A stretch of 64,000 nt of DNA from Kribbella sp. VKM Ac-2568 (lineage in GTDB: Bacteria; Actinomycetota; Actinomycetes; Propionibacteriales; Kribbellaceae), in assembly GCF_004345365.1 (NCBI RefSeq), contig NZ_SLVF01000001.1, forward strand, positions 682,001-746,000, given 5' to 3'. Below are positions 16,120 through 24,869 of the stretch, piece by piece. The notes under the pieces are model-generated. The model saw only the letters and a program-made list of their open reading frames with translations, was not told where the DNA came from and searched no databases. Both the position numbers and the translations under genes were made by a program. How positions within the stretch are numbered: the first letter of the stretch is position 1; the number at the start of each line of letters is the position of its first letter.

Positions 16120-17034
16120 ATGGGATCAGAGATGGACAGCGACAAACCCTCCCGGGCCGACACCCCGAGCCCCTTGCAGGTGGTCAGGCGAGCCCTGCCC
16201 GAGCTGAACGGCGCCATGCAACGGGTCGCCGATCACATCCTCGCCAACCCCGACGAGGTGGCGCGGGGATCGATCACCAAGCTGGCCGAGGCGGCGCAGA
16301 CGTCCGCGGCCACGGTGACCCGGTTGTCGACGCACCTGGGCTTCGCCGGGTACCCGGCGCTCCGGGCCGCGATCGCGATGGAGATCGGCCGCGGCCTGGA
16401 AGCCGGCTGGACGAGCGACATCGGCCTGGCCATCGGTCCGGCCGATCCGCCCGAGCAGGTGCTCGGAGTACTGGCCAGCACGCAGGCCAACGCGCTCCGC
16501 AACGCGCTCGCGTCCATCGATCTACCGGCCGCCTCCCAGGTGGCGGACGCGATCGCGGGAGCCCGGCGGACCCATATCTACGGCGAGTGGGGCGACGCGA
16601 TCCCGGCGCGCGAGCTCTATATCCGGCTGCTCCGGATCGGCATCCCGGTCTGGTTCTTCGACGGACCGCAGTCGGCGCAGATCGCGGCCGGGCTGCTCGG
16701 CGACGGTGACGTGGCGCTCGTGGTCTCGCGCTCCGGCACCGACCCGGCGACGCTCGAGTTCGTCCGCCGCTCGAAGGCCGAAGGCGCCCTCACGGTCGCC
16801 ATCACCGGCGTCGCGGACTCACCGATCGGCGAGCTCGCCGAGATCTGTTTCGACACCGGTACTCCGGTGGGCGGCACCTGGACCGAGTTCTTCGCCGGGC
16901 GGGCCAGCGACACCCTCACCGCCGGGCTGCTCTTCGTCCTGGTCGCCCAGCGGATCCCCGACCACCTCACCGCGAACCACCCGAACGGACCGGGACAGCC
17001 GGTCGTGCACCCAGACCCTCCACCCCGAAGGTGA
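16120..17034 (+). CDS. RpiR family regulator with SIS domain
   Basis: The 304-residue protein has an N-terminal RpiR helix-turn-helix (LNGAMQRVADHILANPDEVARGSITKLAEAAQTSAATVTRLSTHLG region, about residues 25-70) and a C-terminal SIS sugar-phosphate-binding fold (about 130-260, with VALVVSRSGTDPATLEFVRR). RpiR proteins respond to phosphosugars and usually control the adjacent catabolic genes. ATG 16120 and ATG 16132 are both possible; neither has a clear ribosome-binding site. It is embedded in the operon, 10 bp after the propeller gene and 4 bp before the oxidoreductase, so autoregulation of the whole unit is likely. Confidence 0.87.
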   Translation: MGSEMDSDKPSRADTPSPLQVVRRALPELNGAMQRVADHILANPDEVARGSITKLAEAAQTSAATVTRLSTHLGFAGYPALRAAIAMEIGRGLEAGWTSDIGLAIGPADPPEQVLGVLASTQANALRNALASIDLPAASQVADAIAGARRTHIYGEWGDAIPARELYIRLLRIGIPVWFFDGPQSAQIAAGLLGDGDVALVVSRSGTDPATLEFVRRSKAEGALTVAITGVADSPIGELAEICFDTGTPVGGTWTEFFAGRASDTLTAGLLFVLVAQRIPDHLTANHPNGPGQPVVHPDPPPRR

Positions 17035-17038
17035 TTGC

Positions 17039-19267
17039 ATGCAGCAGCTCCACGTCCACTCCGATCTGACCGTCGTCGGCGGTGGCCTGGCCGGCGTCTG
17101 TGCCGCCATCGGCGCTGCCCGGCAAGGCAGTACCGTCGCCCTGATCCAGAACCGGCCGGTGCTCGGCGGCAACTCCTCCAGCGAGGTCCGGGTCTGGGTC
17201 TGCGGGGCCACTGCGCACGGCGTCCAGCACTACGCTCGCGAGACCGGGATCATGGGCGAGCTGTTCGTCGAGAACCAGTACCGCAACCCCGAGGGCAACC
17301 CGTACTACTGGGACCTCGTCGTACTGGAGGCCGTCCGGGCGGAGCCGAACATCACGCTCTACCTCAACACCGACGTCCGGACCATCGAGGCGTCCGGTCC
17401 GGCGGACGACCGAGTGATCGACTCGGTGACCGGCTGGCAGATGGGTTCGGAGAAGGAGATCCACTTCACCAGTCCGGTGTTCCTCGACTGCACGGGTGAC
17501 GGGTTGGTCGGTCATCTGGCCGGCGCGGAGTACCGGACCGGGCGTGAGCCGCGCTCGAAGTACGGCGAATCGTGGGCGCCGGAGGTGCCCGACGGCAACA
17601 CGCTCGGCAGCACGATCCTCTTCTACAGCAAGGACGCCGGGCACCCGGTGAAGTACGTGCCGCCGTCGTTCGCGAAGGACATCACCAAGACCTCGATCCC
17701 GGAACGCCGGGTGATCCGGACCGAGGCCAATGGCTGCGCCTACTGGTGGATCGAGTGGGGCGGCGAGCGGGACGTGGTCGACGACAACGAACTGATCCGC
17801 GACGAGCTCCAGGCCGTCGTCTACGGGATCTGGGACCACATCAAGAACTCCGGCCTGTACGATGCCGAGAACCTGACGCTCGAGTGGATCGGCTCGGTCC
17901 CGGGCAAGCGGGAGTATCGGCGGTTCCTTGGGGATCACGTGCTCACCCAGCACGAGGTCCTCGGGCAGGAGCTGTTCGAGGACCGGGTGGCCTTCGGCGG
18001 CTGGTCGATCGACCTGCATCCGCCGGGTGGCATGTACGCGACCGAGCGCGGTTCGAAGCACTGGCACCCGGACGGGAACTACCACATCCCGTTGCGGACG
18101 CTGTACTCGCGCAACGTGCGGAATCTGTGGATGGCCGGGCGCAACATCAGCGCGAGTCACGTGGCGTTCGGGACCACCCGGGTGATGGCGACGTGCGCAG
18201 TACTGGGTGAAGCGGCCGGGGTCGCGGCGGCGGTGGCGTCGCAGGCCGGGTTGACGCCGCGTGAGGTGGCCACTGAGCAGTTCGACCTGGTGCGGAACGC
18301 GTTGCACCGTGCGGACGCGTCCGTCCTCGGGGTGGAGGACGCGGATCCGGCGAACCTCGCGCTCACCGCTTCGGTGACGGCGTCGTCGAGCTTGCAGCGG
18401 ATGGCTGTCGAGGTGTCCGCTGGGACTCGGGCCCTCGACACGGATCTGGCGATGGTGCTGCCGGTCGATCCTGCTCTCGATGGGCTGGAGTTGCTGGTCG
18501 ATGCGACCGCGGCGACGACGTTCACGGTCGAGCTGCACGATCCGTTGAAGCCGCAGAACTACCTGCCGCTGCGGAAGCTCGCGGAGTGGACGGTCGAGGT
18601 CGTGGCCGGGGAGAAGCGGTGGGTTCGGATTCCCCTGCAGTGGCAGCCGGATCAGCCGCAGAACGCGGTCGTAGTACTGAAGGAGAACGCGGCGTTGTCC
18701 GTGCATGTGGCGGACTCGGCGCTGCCGGGGACGATCTGCTTCGCGCATCGGGACCCGGAGCCGGACGAGCAGTACACCGAGCAGTTCCGGGAGTGGAAGC
18801 ACATCCTGCCGCGTGGGGGTCTGTGCTTCCGGCTTGGCGCGGAGACGGCCGCGTACTCGCCGGAGAAGATCGTCGGCGGCTTCGCACGTCCTTATGGCGG
18901 CCCGCAGATGTGGGTGTCGGAAGACCTGGCATGGGATCCGTCGCCGTCGGTCGAGCTGGCCTGGCCGGAGCCCGTCGAGATCGGGGAGGTGACGGTGATC
19001 CTGGACGACGATGTCGAGGAGGACCTGATCAACCTGCATCACCACCGGACGCCTTTCGACGTACTGCCGACGCTTGTGCGGGACTACGACGTACAGGTCG
19101 CCGATGCCGACGGCGAGTGGCAGACCGTTGCTTCGGTGACCGGCAATCGCCGACGTCGGAAGACGCATCGCCTGACTGCCCGGGCTGCGAAGTTGCGGGT
19201 GCTGGTCAGCGCGACGAACGGAGCAACGCGCGCTCATCTCATCTCTGTGCGTGCCTATGCCGCCTGA
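17039..19267 (+). CDS. FAD-dependent oxidoreductase (FAD_oxidored family) with C-terminal beta domain
   Basis: The 742-residue protein opens with the dinucleotide-binding motif LTVVGGGLAGVCAAIGAARQG and the family hallmark VLGGNSSSEVRVWVCG. LWMAGRNISASHVAFGTTRVM (about residues 365-385) is the C-terminal FAD contact, followed by MATCAVLGEAAG. The last 300 residues look like two beta-sandwich modules, the final one discoidin-like (VELAWPEPVEIGEVTVILDD). ATG 17039 follows GAAGG and lies 4 bp after the regulator stop codon. The family is widespread next to sugar importers, but its reaction is mostly unknown. Oxidation of an imported glycoside or sugar is my inference. Confidence 0.8.
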   Translation: MQQLHVHSDLTVVGGGLAGVCAAIGAARQGSTVALIQNRPVLGGNSSSEVRVWVCGATAHGVQHYARETGIMGELFVENQYRNPEGNPYYWDLVVLEAVRAEPNITLYLNTDVRTIEASGPADDRVIDSVTGWQMGSEKEIHFTSPVFLDCTGDGLVGHLAGAEYRTGREPRSKYGESWAPEVPDGNTLGSTILFYSKDAGHPVKYVPPSFAKDITKTSIPERRVIRTEANGCAYWWIEWGGERDVVDDNELIRDELQAVVYGIWDHIKNSGLYDAENLTLEWIGSVPGKREYRRFLGDHVLTQHEVLGQELFEDRVAFGGWSIDLHPPGGMYATERGSKHWHPDGNYHIPLRTLYSRNVRNLWMAGRNISASHVAFGTTRVMATCAVLGEAAGVAAAVASQAGLTPREVATEQFDLVRNALHRADASVLGVEDADPANLALTASVTASSSLQRMAVEVSAGTRALDTDLAMVLPVDPALDGLELLVDATAATTFTVELHDPLKPQNYLPLRKLAEWTVEVVAGEKRWVRIPLQWQPDQPQNAVVVLKENAALSVHVADSALPGTICFAHRDPEPDEQYTEQFREWKHILPRGGLCFRLGAETAAYSPEKIVGGFARPYGGPQMWVSEDLAWDPSPSVELAWPEPVEIGEVTVILDDDVEEDLINLHHHRTPFDVLPTLVRDYDVQVADADGEWQTVASVTGNRRRRKTHRLTARAAKLRVLVSATNGATRAHLISVRAYAA

Positions 19268-19269
19268 TG

Positions 19270-19575
19270 CCGCCGCATTGTCGTCGACGTCGCGCTTCCG
19301 ATCGGTTCCAGGTGGCAAAGCGCGGTGAAGGTAGCGGACCCAGACAGTCTTCTCATGGGCGGCTGAGCTGAGGAACCGCCAGGACCCGAAAGGCAGTTCG
19401 GCGATGATCTTGCCGGGTGGATCAGTTGGACGCGGGCGCACGCGTCGACAAGTTGCCGACGATGCTGTGTGTTGATGTCGACGCGGCGCCCGTTCCGAGT
19501 GCGGTACAGCGGAGCGAAGCTCAGCCAGTGCTCGACCCACGGCCCGGCCGTTGGCGGGTCTCGGTGGATCATCGG
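19270..19575 (-). pseudogene. Remnant of an Abi-like (Abi_2) abortive infection gene
   Basis: On the minus strand, segments in two frames match Abi-like proteins: WVEHWLSFAPLY near 19540 resembles the N-terminus, and GKIIAELPFGSWRFL (about 19411-19367) then AHEKTVWVRYLHRALPPG the C-terminal half. A large middle portion is absent, the frame changes, and the conserved C-terminal RNRxxHHE (HEPN) motif is missing. It is therefore inactive. The surrounding 490-bp gap (19268-19757) holds nothing else but the hairpin at 19604-19656. Confidence 0.55.
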
Positions 19576-19603
19576 TGGTCCTCGGGCTGCTAGAGTTTGT
19601 GAT

Positions 19604-19656
19604 GAAAGCCCCGGTGGACCGCTGACCTTGGTCATGTCGCCGGGGCTCTGACTTTT
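19604..19656. ncRNA. Possible structured RNA upstream of the Abi-like remnant
   Basis: An outer stem AGCCCCGG (19607-19614) / CCGGGGCT (19640-19647) encloses an inner GACC (19617-19620) / GGTC (19630-19633) stem, followed on the + strand by a pyrimidine stretch with TTTT. Structured RNAs are known next to Abi_2 family genes, and this could be such an RNA or a simple terminator. The coding strand of the RNA is uncertain. Confidence 0.35.
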
Positions 19657-19757
19657 CCGGTTCCTTGTTCTGTTCTGGTTTGACGCCTGCGGGAAGTGGA
19701 CCCGGCAGCCACCCGGGCGGTTGGTGAGCCGGGTTCTGCGCGTTCGGGTGGTCGCCG

Positions 19758-20774
19758 TCAGAGGCGCCAGGATTTGTTGTTGAGGTGCAGCCAGCGGAGG
19801 AAGTGTTTGGCTTGGCGTTGGGTGTTTAGGGGGCCGGTCAGGAGGTCTGCGGCGATCTGGGCCGGGGCTGCGGTGCGGAGGTTGGTGGGGCGGGTTCGGG
19901 CTCGGGTGAAGACGACGTCGGTTGCCGGCTCGGCGAGAAGGACGTAGGCGCGGGGGCCTGCGGGAGTGAGGTTCCAGGCTGCGGCGGCGGCGTTTGCGTC
20001 CGGGGTGTAGATCATCGCGGAGCGCGGGACGGTGCCGTCGGCCCAGTGAGCAGCGGCGAGTGGTCCGGTGACCGCATGGGGGATTCCCGCGGTGTGGATT
20101 CGGGTCAGCAGCGGTTCCAGGCCGCGGGGTGCATTCCAGCGGGTCAGGCGGCTGTTGCGGACGAAGCCGAGGTCGTCGGTCCAGCGACGGAGGAGCGGTA
20201 CCCAGTCGGGTACGGCGATGGCGCCGGGTGAATGGCGCGCCACGAGACCCTCGGCCTCGAGCAGGTCGACGATCCGGTGGACCTGCGGGGTGGGGATCTT
20301 CGTGATCGAGACGAGGTCGCGAGTGGTCCAGAGGCCGTTGTAGTCAAGGAGAGCCCTGATGATCGCAGCCTCAGGATCACCCTGCAGCGTTCCCGCAGTA
20401 CCTGGTTTCCGCCAAGGGTCGCGGTCGGTGCCGCGGTCGGAGATGAACAGGTCTGGGCGCAGTACGTTCAGCAGAACGTTGCCGGTGCAGTCGGCATAGG
20501 CGAGACCGGTCTCGATCAGGCGCCTGCGCACCGGGTCGGACAGGTGATCGGCGACGACCAGCCCAGGACGACCTGTCTCGTGCAGTTGGTTGCGGAGCCG
20601 CGGCACGTCCTGGACCTCGACGGTCTGGTGGATCGACAAGCGCAGCTCGACTGACAGACCTTCGGGCGAGGTCAGGATTGGTCCCGGCTCGATGCGCCAG
20701 CCGCTGGGCAGACGGTCCGCGAGCACGAGCAGGGCCCGAGCCCTCAGCTCGTCGGAGGTGGAAGCCTCATCCAC
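19758..20774 (-). CDS. AbiEi-like winged-helix protein (type IV antitoxin-like), third gene of a three-gene operon
   Basis: The 338-residue protein (GTG start 20774, behind GAAAGG) resembles the actinobacterial AbiEi-like group. The N-terminal part contains GRPGLVVADHLSDPVRRRLIETGLAYADCTGN, a strand-helix unit seen in that group. A central winged helix runs about residues 135-190 (AIIRALLDYNGLWTTRDLVSITKIPTPQVHRIVDLLEAEGLV), and the C-terminal part is nucleotidyltransferase-like (IPHAVTGPLAAAHWA). No AbiEii toxin gene is adjacent, so it is not a standard type IV pair. It follows the RNA ligase-like gene by 15 bp. Confidence 0.6.
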   Translation of the reverse strand: MDEASTSDELRARALLVLADRLPSGWRIEPGPILTSPEGLSVELRLSIHQTVEVQDVPRLRNQLHETGRPGLVVADHLSDPVRRRLIETGLAYADCTGNVLLNVLRPDLFISDRGTDRDPWRKPGTAGTLQGDPEAAIIRALLDYNGLWTTRDLVSITKIPTPQVHRIVDLLEAEGLVARHSPGAIAVPDWVPLLRRWTDDLGFVRNSRLTRWNAPRGLEPLLTRIHTAGIPHAVTGPLAAAHWADGTVPRSAMIYTPDANAAAAAWNLTPAGPRAYVLLAEPATDVVFTRARTRPTNLRTAAPAQIAADLLTGPLNTQRQAKHFLRWLHLNNKSWRL

Positions 20775-20789
20775 GGCGATGGCCTTTCA

Positions 20790-21407
20790 CTAGGGAGTCA
20801 GCTGGAGGGTGGTGACGGGGGTCCAGTGGTAGAGGCGGGGGGAGCGGGTGAGGGTGATGAGGGAGACGGACCCGAGGGTGGGGGTGGCCGTGTGGGCGGG
20901 GGTTTCGGCGAGCTGGGCGAGTAAGGGCGCGGCGGGGGCTGGGGTGGTGAAGTAGCCGAGGGTGATGTGGGGGTTGAGGGCGGGGAGTTCGGGGACCGCA
21001 TCTGGGCCCCAGACGTCGGCGATGGCGGCGCGGATCGTGTTGCGGAGGCGTTGGAGCGGTTCGGCCGGGGTGACGGGCAGTTGCACGGTCTCCGGGTCCA
21101 CCACGGCCGGGCCGATCGTCACGGCGAAAGGGGAGAAGCGCTCCAGCCGGCTCTCGGCGGCCTCGGTGATCGCCCGCAGCTCGCCCGGCTCCACCCGGTC
21201 CGCGAAGCCGACGCCCTGCAGGGTCAGGTGCAACCACTCGAGCGGCACCGGCGCGATCCCGGGCATCGACGCGACCACCGCCTCGTACGCCGAGAACAGG
21301 GTCGCGACGGAAGCGTCGTCGGCGAAGGTCAGGTGCCAGGTATAGAAGGAGCGGTCCTCACGCCAGCCGGGACGCAGGTACCAGTGGTCGCGGACTTCGT
21401 CGAACAT
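20790..21407 (-). CDS. 2H phosphoesterase / 2'-5' RNA ligase family protein
   Basis: The 205-residue protein carries the two HxT motifs of the 2H superfamily: HLTLQG (about residues 67-72) and HITLGY (about 149-154). The family includes 2'-5' RNA ligases, cyclic phosphodiesterases and enzymes that cut 2'-5' oligoadenylates. ATG 21407 was preferred to a longer in-frame start at 21536, which would overlap the preceding gene. It lies 13 bp after the XRE gene and 15 bp before the AbiEi-like gene, so the three are probably one transcript. Confidence 0.85.
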   Translation of the reverse strand: MFDEVRDHWYLRPGWREDRSFYTWHLTFADDASVATLFSAYEAVVASMPGIAPVPLEWLHLTLQGVGFADRVEPGELRAITEAAESRLERFSPFAVTIGPAVVDPETVQLPVTPAEPLQRLRNTIRAAIADVWGPDAVPELPALNPHITLGYFTTPAPAAPLLAQLAETPAHTATPTLGSVSLITLTRSPRLYHWTPVTTLQLTP

Positions 21408-21420
21408 CTCGGGGCTCCCG

Positions 21421-22740
21421 TCAGTCGAGCCGGCCGCGCGTGGTCGCGGGGCGGCGGGTGAACTCGCGGATGCCTTCGTGCATCGCGCGGGCCTTCGGTT
21501 CCTCGGCGTACCGCTCGGTCCTGGTGATCGCCGCAACCTCGCTGATCCGGTGGATCAACGGCCGGACGCGGTACTCCGTCGGGGTGGCGAGCACGGCGCC
21601 GAGTGCTTCCAGCGCGCCGTCCAGCACGCCGAGCTCGAGACGCGCCTTCACCTGCTGCAGGCGGACCATCCGCTCGGACCCGTAGTTACGCAGGGCATGC
21701 GGAGCCGCCTCGAACAGCGCGACCCCTTGGTCGGCATGGTCGAGCGTGTACTGCGCTTCGCCGAGTGCCAGGTGGGCGTCGGACCAGATCCCCTCGGCCC
21801 GTTCCGGAGTACAGAGGAAGGGGCCGCCGAGCTCGGTCTGGCCCGGCTTGATCCGGGTGTGCTTCGCGTTGTGCAGGGCGTCCCGTGCGTCGTCGATGCG
21901 GCCGCACCGGGCCAGATCCACCGCCGCCACGCTCGCGAGGAACAGCGCGGACGTGCCGGCGGCGTACTGGAGTCCGTCCTCGGCGTACCGCGCGGCGCGG
22001 GTGAAGTCGTCCTGCCAGAAGGCGGCCGTGTGCTGGGTCGCGCGCACCCAGGCGCGGAGCTCGTCGTTGCCGGCTGCTTCGGCGCACGCCCACGCGGTCC
22101 GGGTGTGGCTCTCCGCGATGTCCGGCCGGCCGAGGTCCACCGACATCCAGCCGAGCAGCGTGAGCGCCCAGCCGGCCGCGGCGTACAGGTCGCGCGTCTG
22201 GCTCGGTGGCTGCCGCCCGGCGAGCAGCCGGAACGCGCGGTCGCGGATCGCCCGGCAGCGCAGGAAGAGCGGCTTGGTGGGCACCTTGAGGTAGTTCTGC
22301 GCGATCCGGCGGATGTCCGCGTGCAGTTGCTCGACGGTGAGGTCGCCGACGTTCGACTCCTCCGCCAGCGCCAGCAGCGCGACCGACTCGTCGCCCGCGT
22401 CGACCACGTCGTCCTCGAGCCCGATCGTCGAGCAACTGGTCAGGTCCAGGTCGAGCTGACCGGCCGCGCCCGGCGGCGGGGCGAAGCCGATCTCGTTGTC
22501 GGTGGCAACGTTCAGGACGAACCGCAGCCCGGATCGGTACGCCGCGCCCGGCCAGCGCACCGCACCGCGTTCGAGCTTGGCGATGTAGTGCCCGTCCAGG
22601 TCGTACTGCGTATCGGTGGTCTCCCACAACCAGGTGCAGACGGCCTCCGCCAGCTCCGCGCGGGACATGTGTTCACCTGGTGCGCGGCGCGACGGGGTCC
22701 GCTCCCGCGCCGCCCGTAACAACCCGTTGGCCTCTGACAT
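21421..22740 (-). CDS. XRE-type regulator with TPR-like C-terminal region
   Basis: This 439-residue protein has an N-terminal HTH domain (MSRAELAEAVCTWLWETTD and HYIAKLERGAVRWPGAAYRSGLR, about residues 25-75) followed by some 300 residues of helical repeats with TPR character (ALTLLGWMSVDLGRPDIAESHTRTAWACAEAAG). This architecture is frequent in Streptomyces and relatives as pathway or stress regulators. ATG 22740 was chosen because the sequence upstream is promoter-like and low in coding character. It heads a three-gene operon with a 2H phosphoesterase and an AbiEi-like gene. Three 10-bp direct repeats 70 bp upstream are a likely operator. Confidence 0.82.
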   Translation of the reverse strand: MSEANGLLRAARERTPSRRAPGEHMSRAELAEAVCTWLWETTDTQYDLDGHYIAKLERGAVRWPGAAYRSGLRFVLNVATDNEIGFAPPPGAAGQLDLDLTSCSTIGLEDDVVDAGDESVALLALAEESNVGDLTVEQLHADIRRIAQNYLKVPTKPLFLRCRAIRDRAFRLLAGRQPPSQTRDLYAAAGWALTLLGWMSVDLGRPDIAESHTRTAWACAEAAGNDELRAWVRATQHTAAFWQDDFTRAARYAEDGLQYAAGTSALFLASVAAVDLARCGRIDDARDALHNAKHTRIKPGQTELGGPFLCTPERAEGIWSDAHLALGEAQYTLDHADQGVALFEAAPHALRNYGSERMVRLQQVKARLELGVLDGALEALGAVLATPTEYRVRPLIHRISEVAAITRTERYAEEPKARAMHEGIREFTRRPATTRGRLD

Positions 22741-22810
22741 GGCCGCCACTGTAGGGGTCCGAACACGCTCCGCGACGCCCGAAAAGGCCCCTGTGGACGA
22801 CTTGCCCCAC

Positions 22811-22840
22811 GATGCCCCGAGATGCCCCGCGATGGCCCGG
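22811..22840. promoter_or_regulatory. Three 10-bp direct repeats, candidate XRE operator
   Basis: GATGCCCCGA, GATGCCCCGC and GATGGCCCGG follow each other with exactly one helical turn spacing. They lie between the divergent XRE (-, start 22740) and hypothetical (+, start 22914) genes. A further TGCCCCGC is at 22846. Cooperative binding by the XRE protein is the simplest reading. Confidence 0.5.
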
Positions 22841-22891
22841 ATCCCTGCCCCGCAAGAAGGTCTCCCCACACCACCCCTGGGTGCGCTATGG

Positions 22892-22911
22892 GGTCACACC
22901 CTAGGGTGACC
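22892..22911 (+). promoter_or_regulatory. Palindromic promoter element of the downstream hypothetical gene
   Basis: GGTCAC (22892-22897) / GTGACC (22906-22911) with an 8-bp spacer overlaps a -10-like TAGGGT (22902-22907). A start point there would lie close to the GTG at 22914, so the message may be leaderless. Confidence 0.35.
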
Positions 22912-22913
22912 GT

Positions 22914-23423
22914 GTGGCTGAAGAGGCGATCACTACGTTGCGTGCGGAGCTCCGGAGTTTTGGCCGGGCCGAGGAAGGCTTCGCGCTGCTGGAGACGTTT
23001 CTCGAGGTCGCGCTGCCGCGGTTGAGCGACACGGTGATCGACCCGCGCGGCCTGGTGCTGCCGAACGAGATGACCGACGACCGTGCGGTGGTGCAGGGGC
23101 TGATCGACGAGATCGCCGCCGACCGCGAGCCGGCGCGACGCCTGCTGACCGCTGCCGAGCGCTCCTATGACGTCGCGGACGAGCAGAGCCGGTGGGACTT
23201 CACCCGGCTCGCCTACTGCTCCGCCTCGGCCTCCGTCTGGAGCAAGGGCAGGCGCACCACGTACTTCGAGGTGGTACACCACGACCGAGCCACCTACTGG
23301 CTCCCGGCCAGCCTCAAGGCGGAGTACTTCGACCGCATCTCCACCAAGGGCTGGGCCGTCCCGGAGGCGTGGCTCCAGGCGATCCCCAAGCAGCCCAAGC
23401 CCTGGTGGAAGCGCGGGCGCTAG
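22914..23423 (+). CDS. Hypothetical protein
   Basis: The 169-residue protein is not one I recognise. It is rich in charged residues, has no membrane segment or signal peptide, and ends in a basic tail (PKPWWKRGR). [21 protein letters not shown] is the most distinctive stretch. The gene is divergent from the XRE operon and shares its regulatory region, so co-regulation is possible. Its stop codon overlaps that of the convergent TrpB-like gene by 4 bp. The start is GTG 22914; an in-frame alternative was not seen. Confidence 0.7.
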   Translation: MAEEAITTLRAELRSFGRAEEGFALLETFLEVALPRLSDTVIDPRGLVLPNEMTDDRAVVQGLIDEIAADREPARRLLTAAERSYDVADEQSRWDFTRLAYCSASASVWSKGRRTTYFEVVHHDRATYWLPASLKAEYFDRISTKGWAVPEAWLQAIPKQPKPWWKRGR

Positions 23424-24787
23424 CCGATGGCCGGCAGCCGTTCGAGCGCCCTGGCGACGGATGCCTGGAGGTCGGCGTCGTCCCAGGCGCGGTCGGTCAT
23501 CGAGCCGGACAGGTAGGCGTCGTACGCCGCCAGGTCCAGGTGACCGTGTCCGCACAGGGCGGTGAGGATGACCTTCTCCTCGCCGGACTCCTTGCAGCGC
23601 TGGGCTTCCTCGATCGTGGCGGCCAGCGCATGGGTCGGCTCCGGCGCCGGCACGATGCCCTCGGCCCGGGCGAACAGCACACCCGCGGCGAAGCACTCGG
23701 ACTGCGCCTTGGCGATCGCCTCGATCTCGCCGGTCTCGTAGAGGTGACTGATCAGCGGGCTCATCCCGTGGTACCGCAGGCCGCCGGCGTGGATCGGGTC
23801 CGGGACGAAGTCGTGCCCGAGGGTGTGCATCTTCATCAGCGGCGTCATCCCGATCGTGTCGCCGAAGTCGTACGCGTAGGTGCCCTGGGTCAGCGACGGG
23901 CAGGCCTCCGGCTCCACCGCGCGCACCACCGGCGCCATCCGCCCGGCCCACTTCTCCCGCAGGAACGGGAACGCCAGGCCGCCGAAGTTCGAGCCGCCGC
24001 CGGTGCAGCCGACCAGCAGGTCCGGGGTCTCGCCGACCATCGAGAGCTGGATCAGGGCTTCCTCGCCGATGATCGTCTGGTGCAGCAGGACGTGGTTCAG
24101 CACGCTGCCGAGCGCGTAGTGGATGGTCGGGTCCTGCAGGGCCATCTCGACCGCCTCGCTGATCGCGATGCCCAGCGAGCCGGTGGAGTCGGGGTCCTCG
24201 GCCAGGATCTTGCGGCCGGCCTCGGTGAGCTCGGACGGGCTCGGGTGCACGGTCGCCCCGAAGACCTCCATCATCGTCCGCCGGTACGGCTTCTGGTCGT
24301 ACGACGCCCGCACCTGCCAGACCTCGCACTCCAGCCCGTACTGCGCGCACGCGAACGCCAGGGCGGTTCCCCACTGGCCCGCGCCGGTCTCGGTGGTCAG
24401 CTTCCGGATCCCGGCCTTCGCGTTGTAGTAGGCCTGCGGGACCGCCGTGTTCGGCTTGTGCGAGCCGGCCGGGGAGACACCTTCGTACTTGTAGTAGATC
24501 CGCGCCGGCGTATCGAGCGCCTTCTCCAGCCGGTGCGCCCGGTAGAGCGGACTCGGCCGCCACAGCCGATACACGTCGAGCACCTCACCCGGGATGTCGA
24601 CGTACTGGTCCTGTGACACCTCCTGCAGGATCAGATCCATCGGGAACAGCGGTGCCAGGTCCTCCGGCCCCACGGGCTGCCCGGTGCCGGGATGCAGCAC
24701 GGGCGGCGGTGGCGTCGGCAGATCGTGCAGCACGTTGTACCAGCGGGTCGGCAGCTCGTCCTCGGGCAGCAAGATCTTGGTCGGCAT
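23420..24787 (-). CDS. TrpB2-like PLP-dependent tryptophan synthase beta homologue
   Basis: The 455-residue protein is a TrpB2-type enzyme. Its N-terminus ([23 protein letters not shown]) is typical, the PLP lysine is in AGSHKPNTA (Lys111), and the phosphate loop is [11 protein letters not shown]. It shows TrpB2-style insertions and no adjacent trpA, so it may make tryptophan from serine and indole, salvage indole, or use another nucleophile. ATG 24787 was chosen over ATG 24790 because of GCGGAG spacing; both are possible. Confidence 0.87.
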   Translation of the reverse strand: MPTKILLPEDELPTRWYNVLHDLPTPPPPVLHPGTGQPVGPEDLAPLFPMDLILQEVSQDQYVDIPGEVLDVYRLWRPSPLYRAHRLEKALDTPARIYYKYEGVSPAGSHKPNTAVPQAYYNAKAGIRKLTTETGAGQWGTALAFACAQYGLECEVWQVRASYDQKPYRRTMMEVFGATVHPSPSELTEAGRKILAEDPDSTGSLGIAISEAVEMALQDPTIHYALGSVLNHVLLHQTIIGEEALIQLSMVGETPDLLVGCTGGGSNFGGLAFPFLREKWAGRMAPVVRAVEPEACPSLTQGTYAYDFGDTIGMTPLMKMHTLGHDFVPDPIHAGGLRYHGMSPLISHLYETGEIEAIAKAQSECFAAGVLFARAEGIVPAPEPTHALAATIEEAQRCKESGEEKVILTALCGHGHLDLAAYDAYLSGSMTDRAWDDADLQASVARALERLPAIG

Positions 24788-24869
24788 CATCTCCGCAAAG
24801 TAAGGCCGCCCCCAGACCCCGCGCAATCCCCGTCCCCGCGCGATCGGGCGGGGTGAGGCCGGCTGGCGG

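Noticed and set aside
19758..20774. A complete AbiE type IV toxin-antitoxin system
   Set aside because: Only the AbiEi-like partner is visible; no AbiEii nucleotidyltransferase toxin gene is adjacent on either side.
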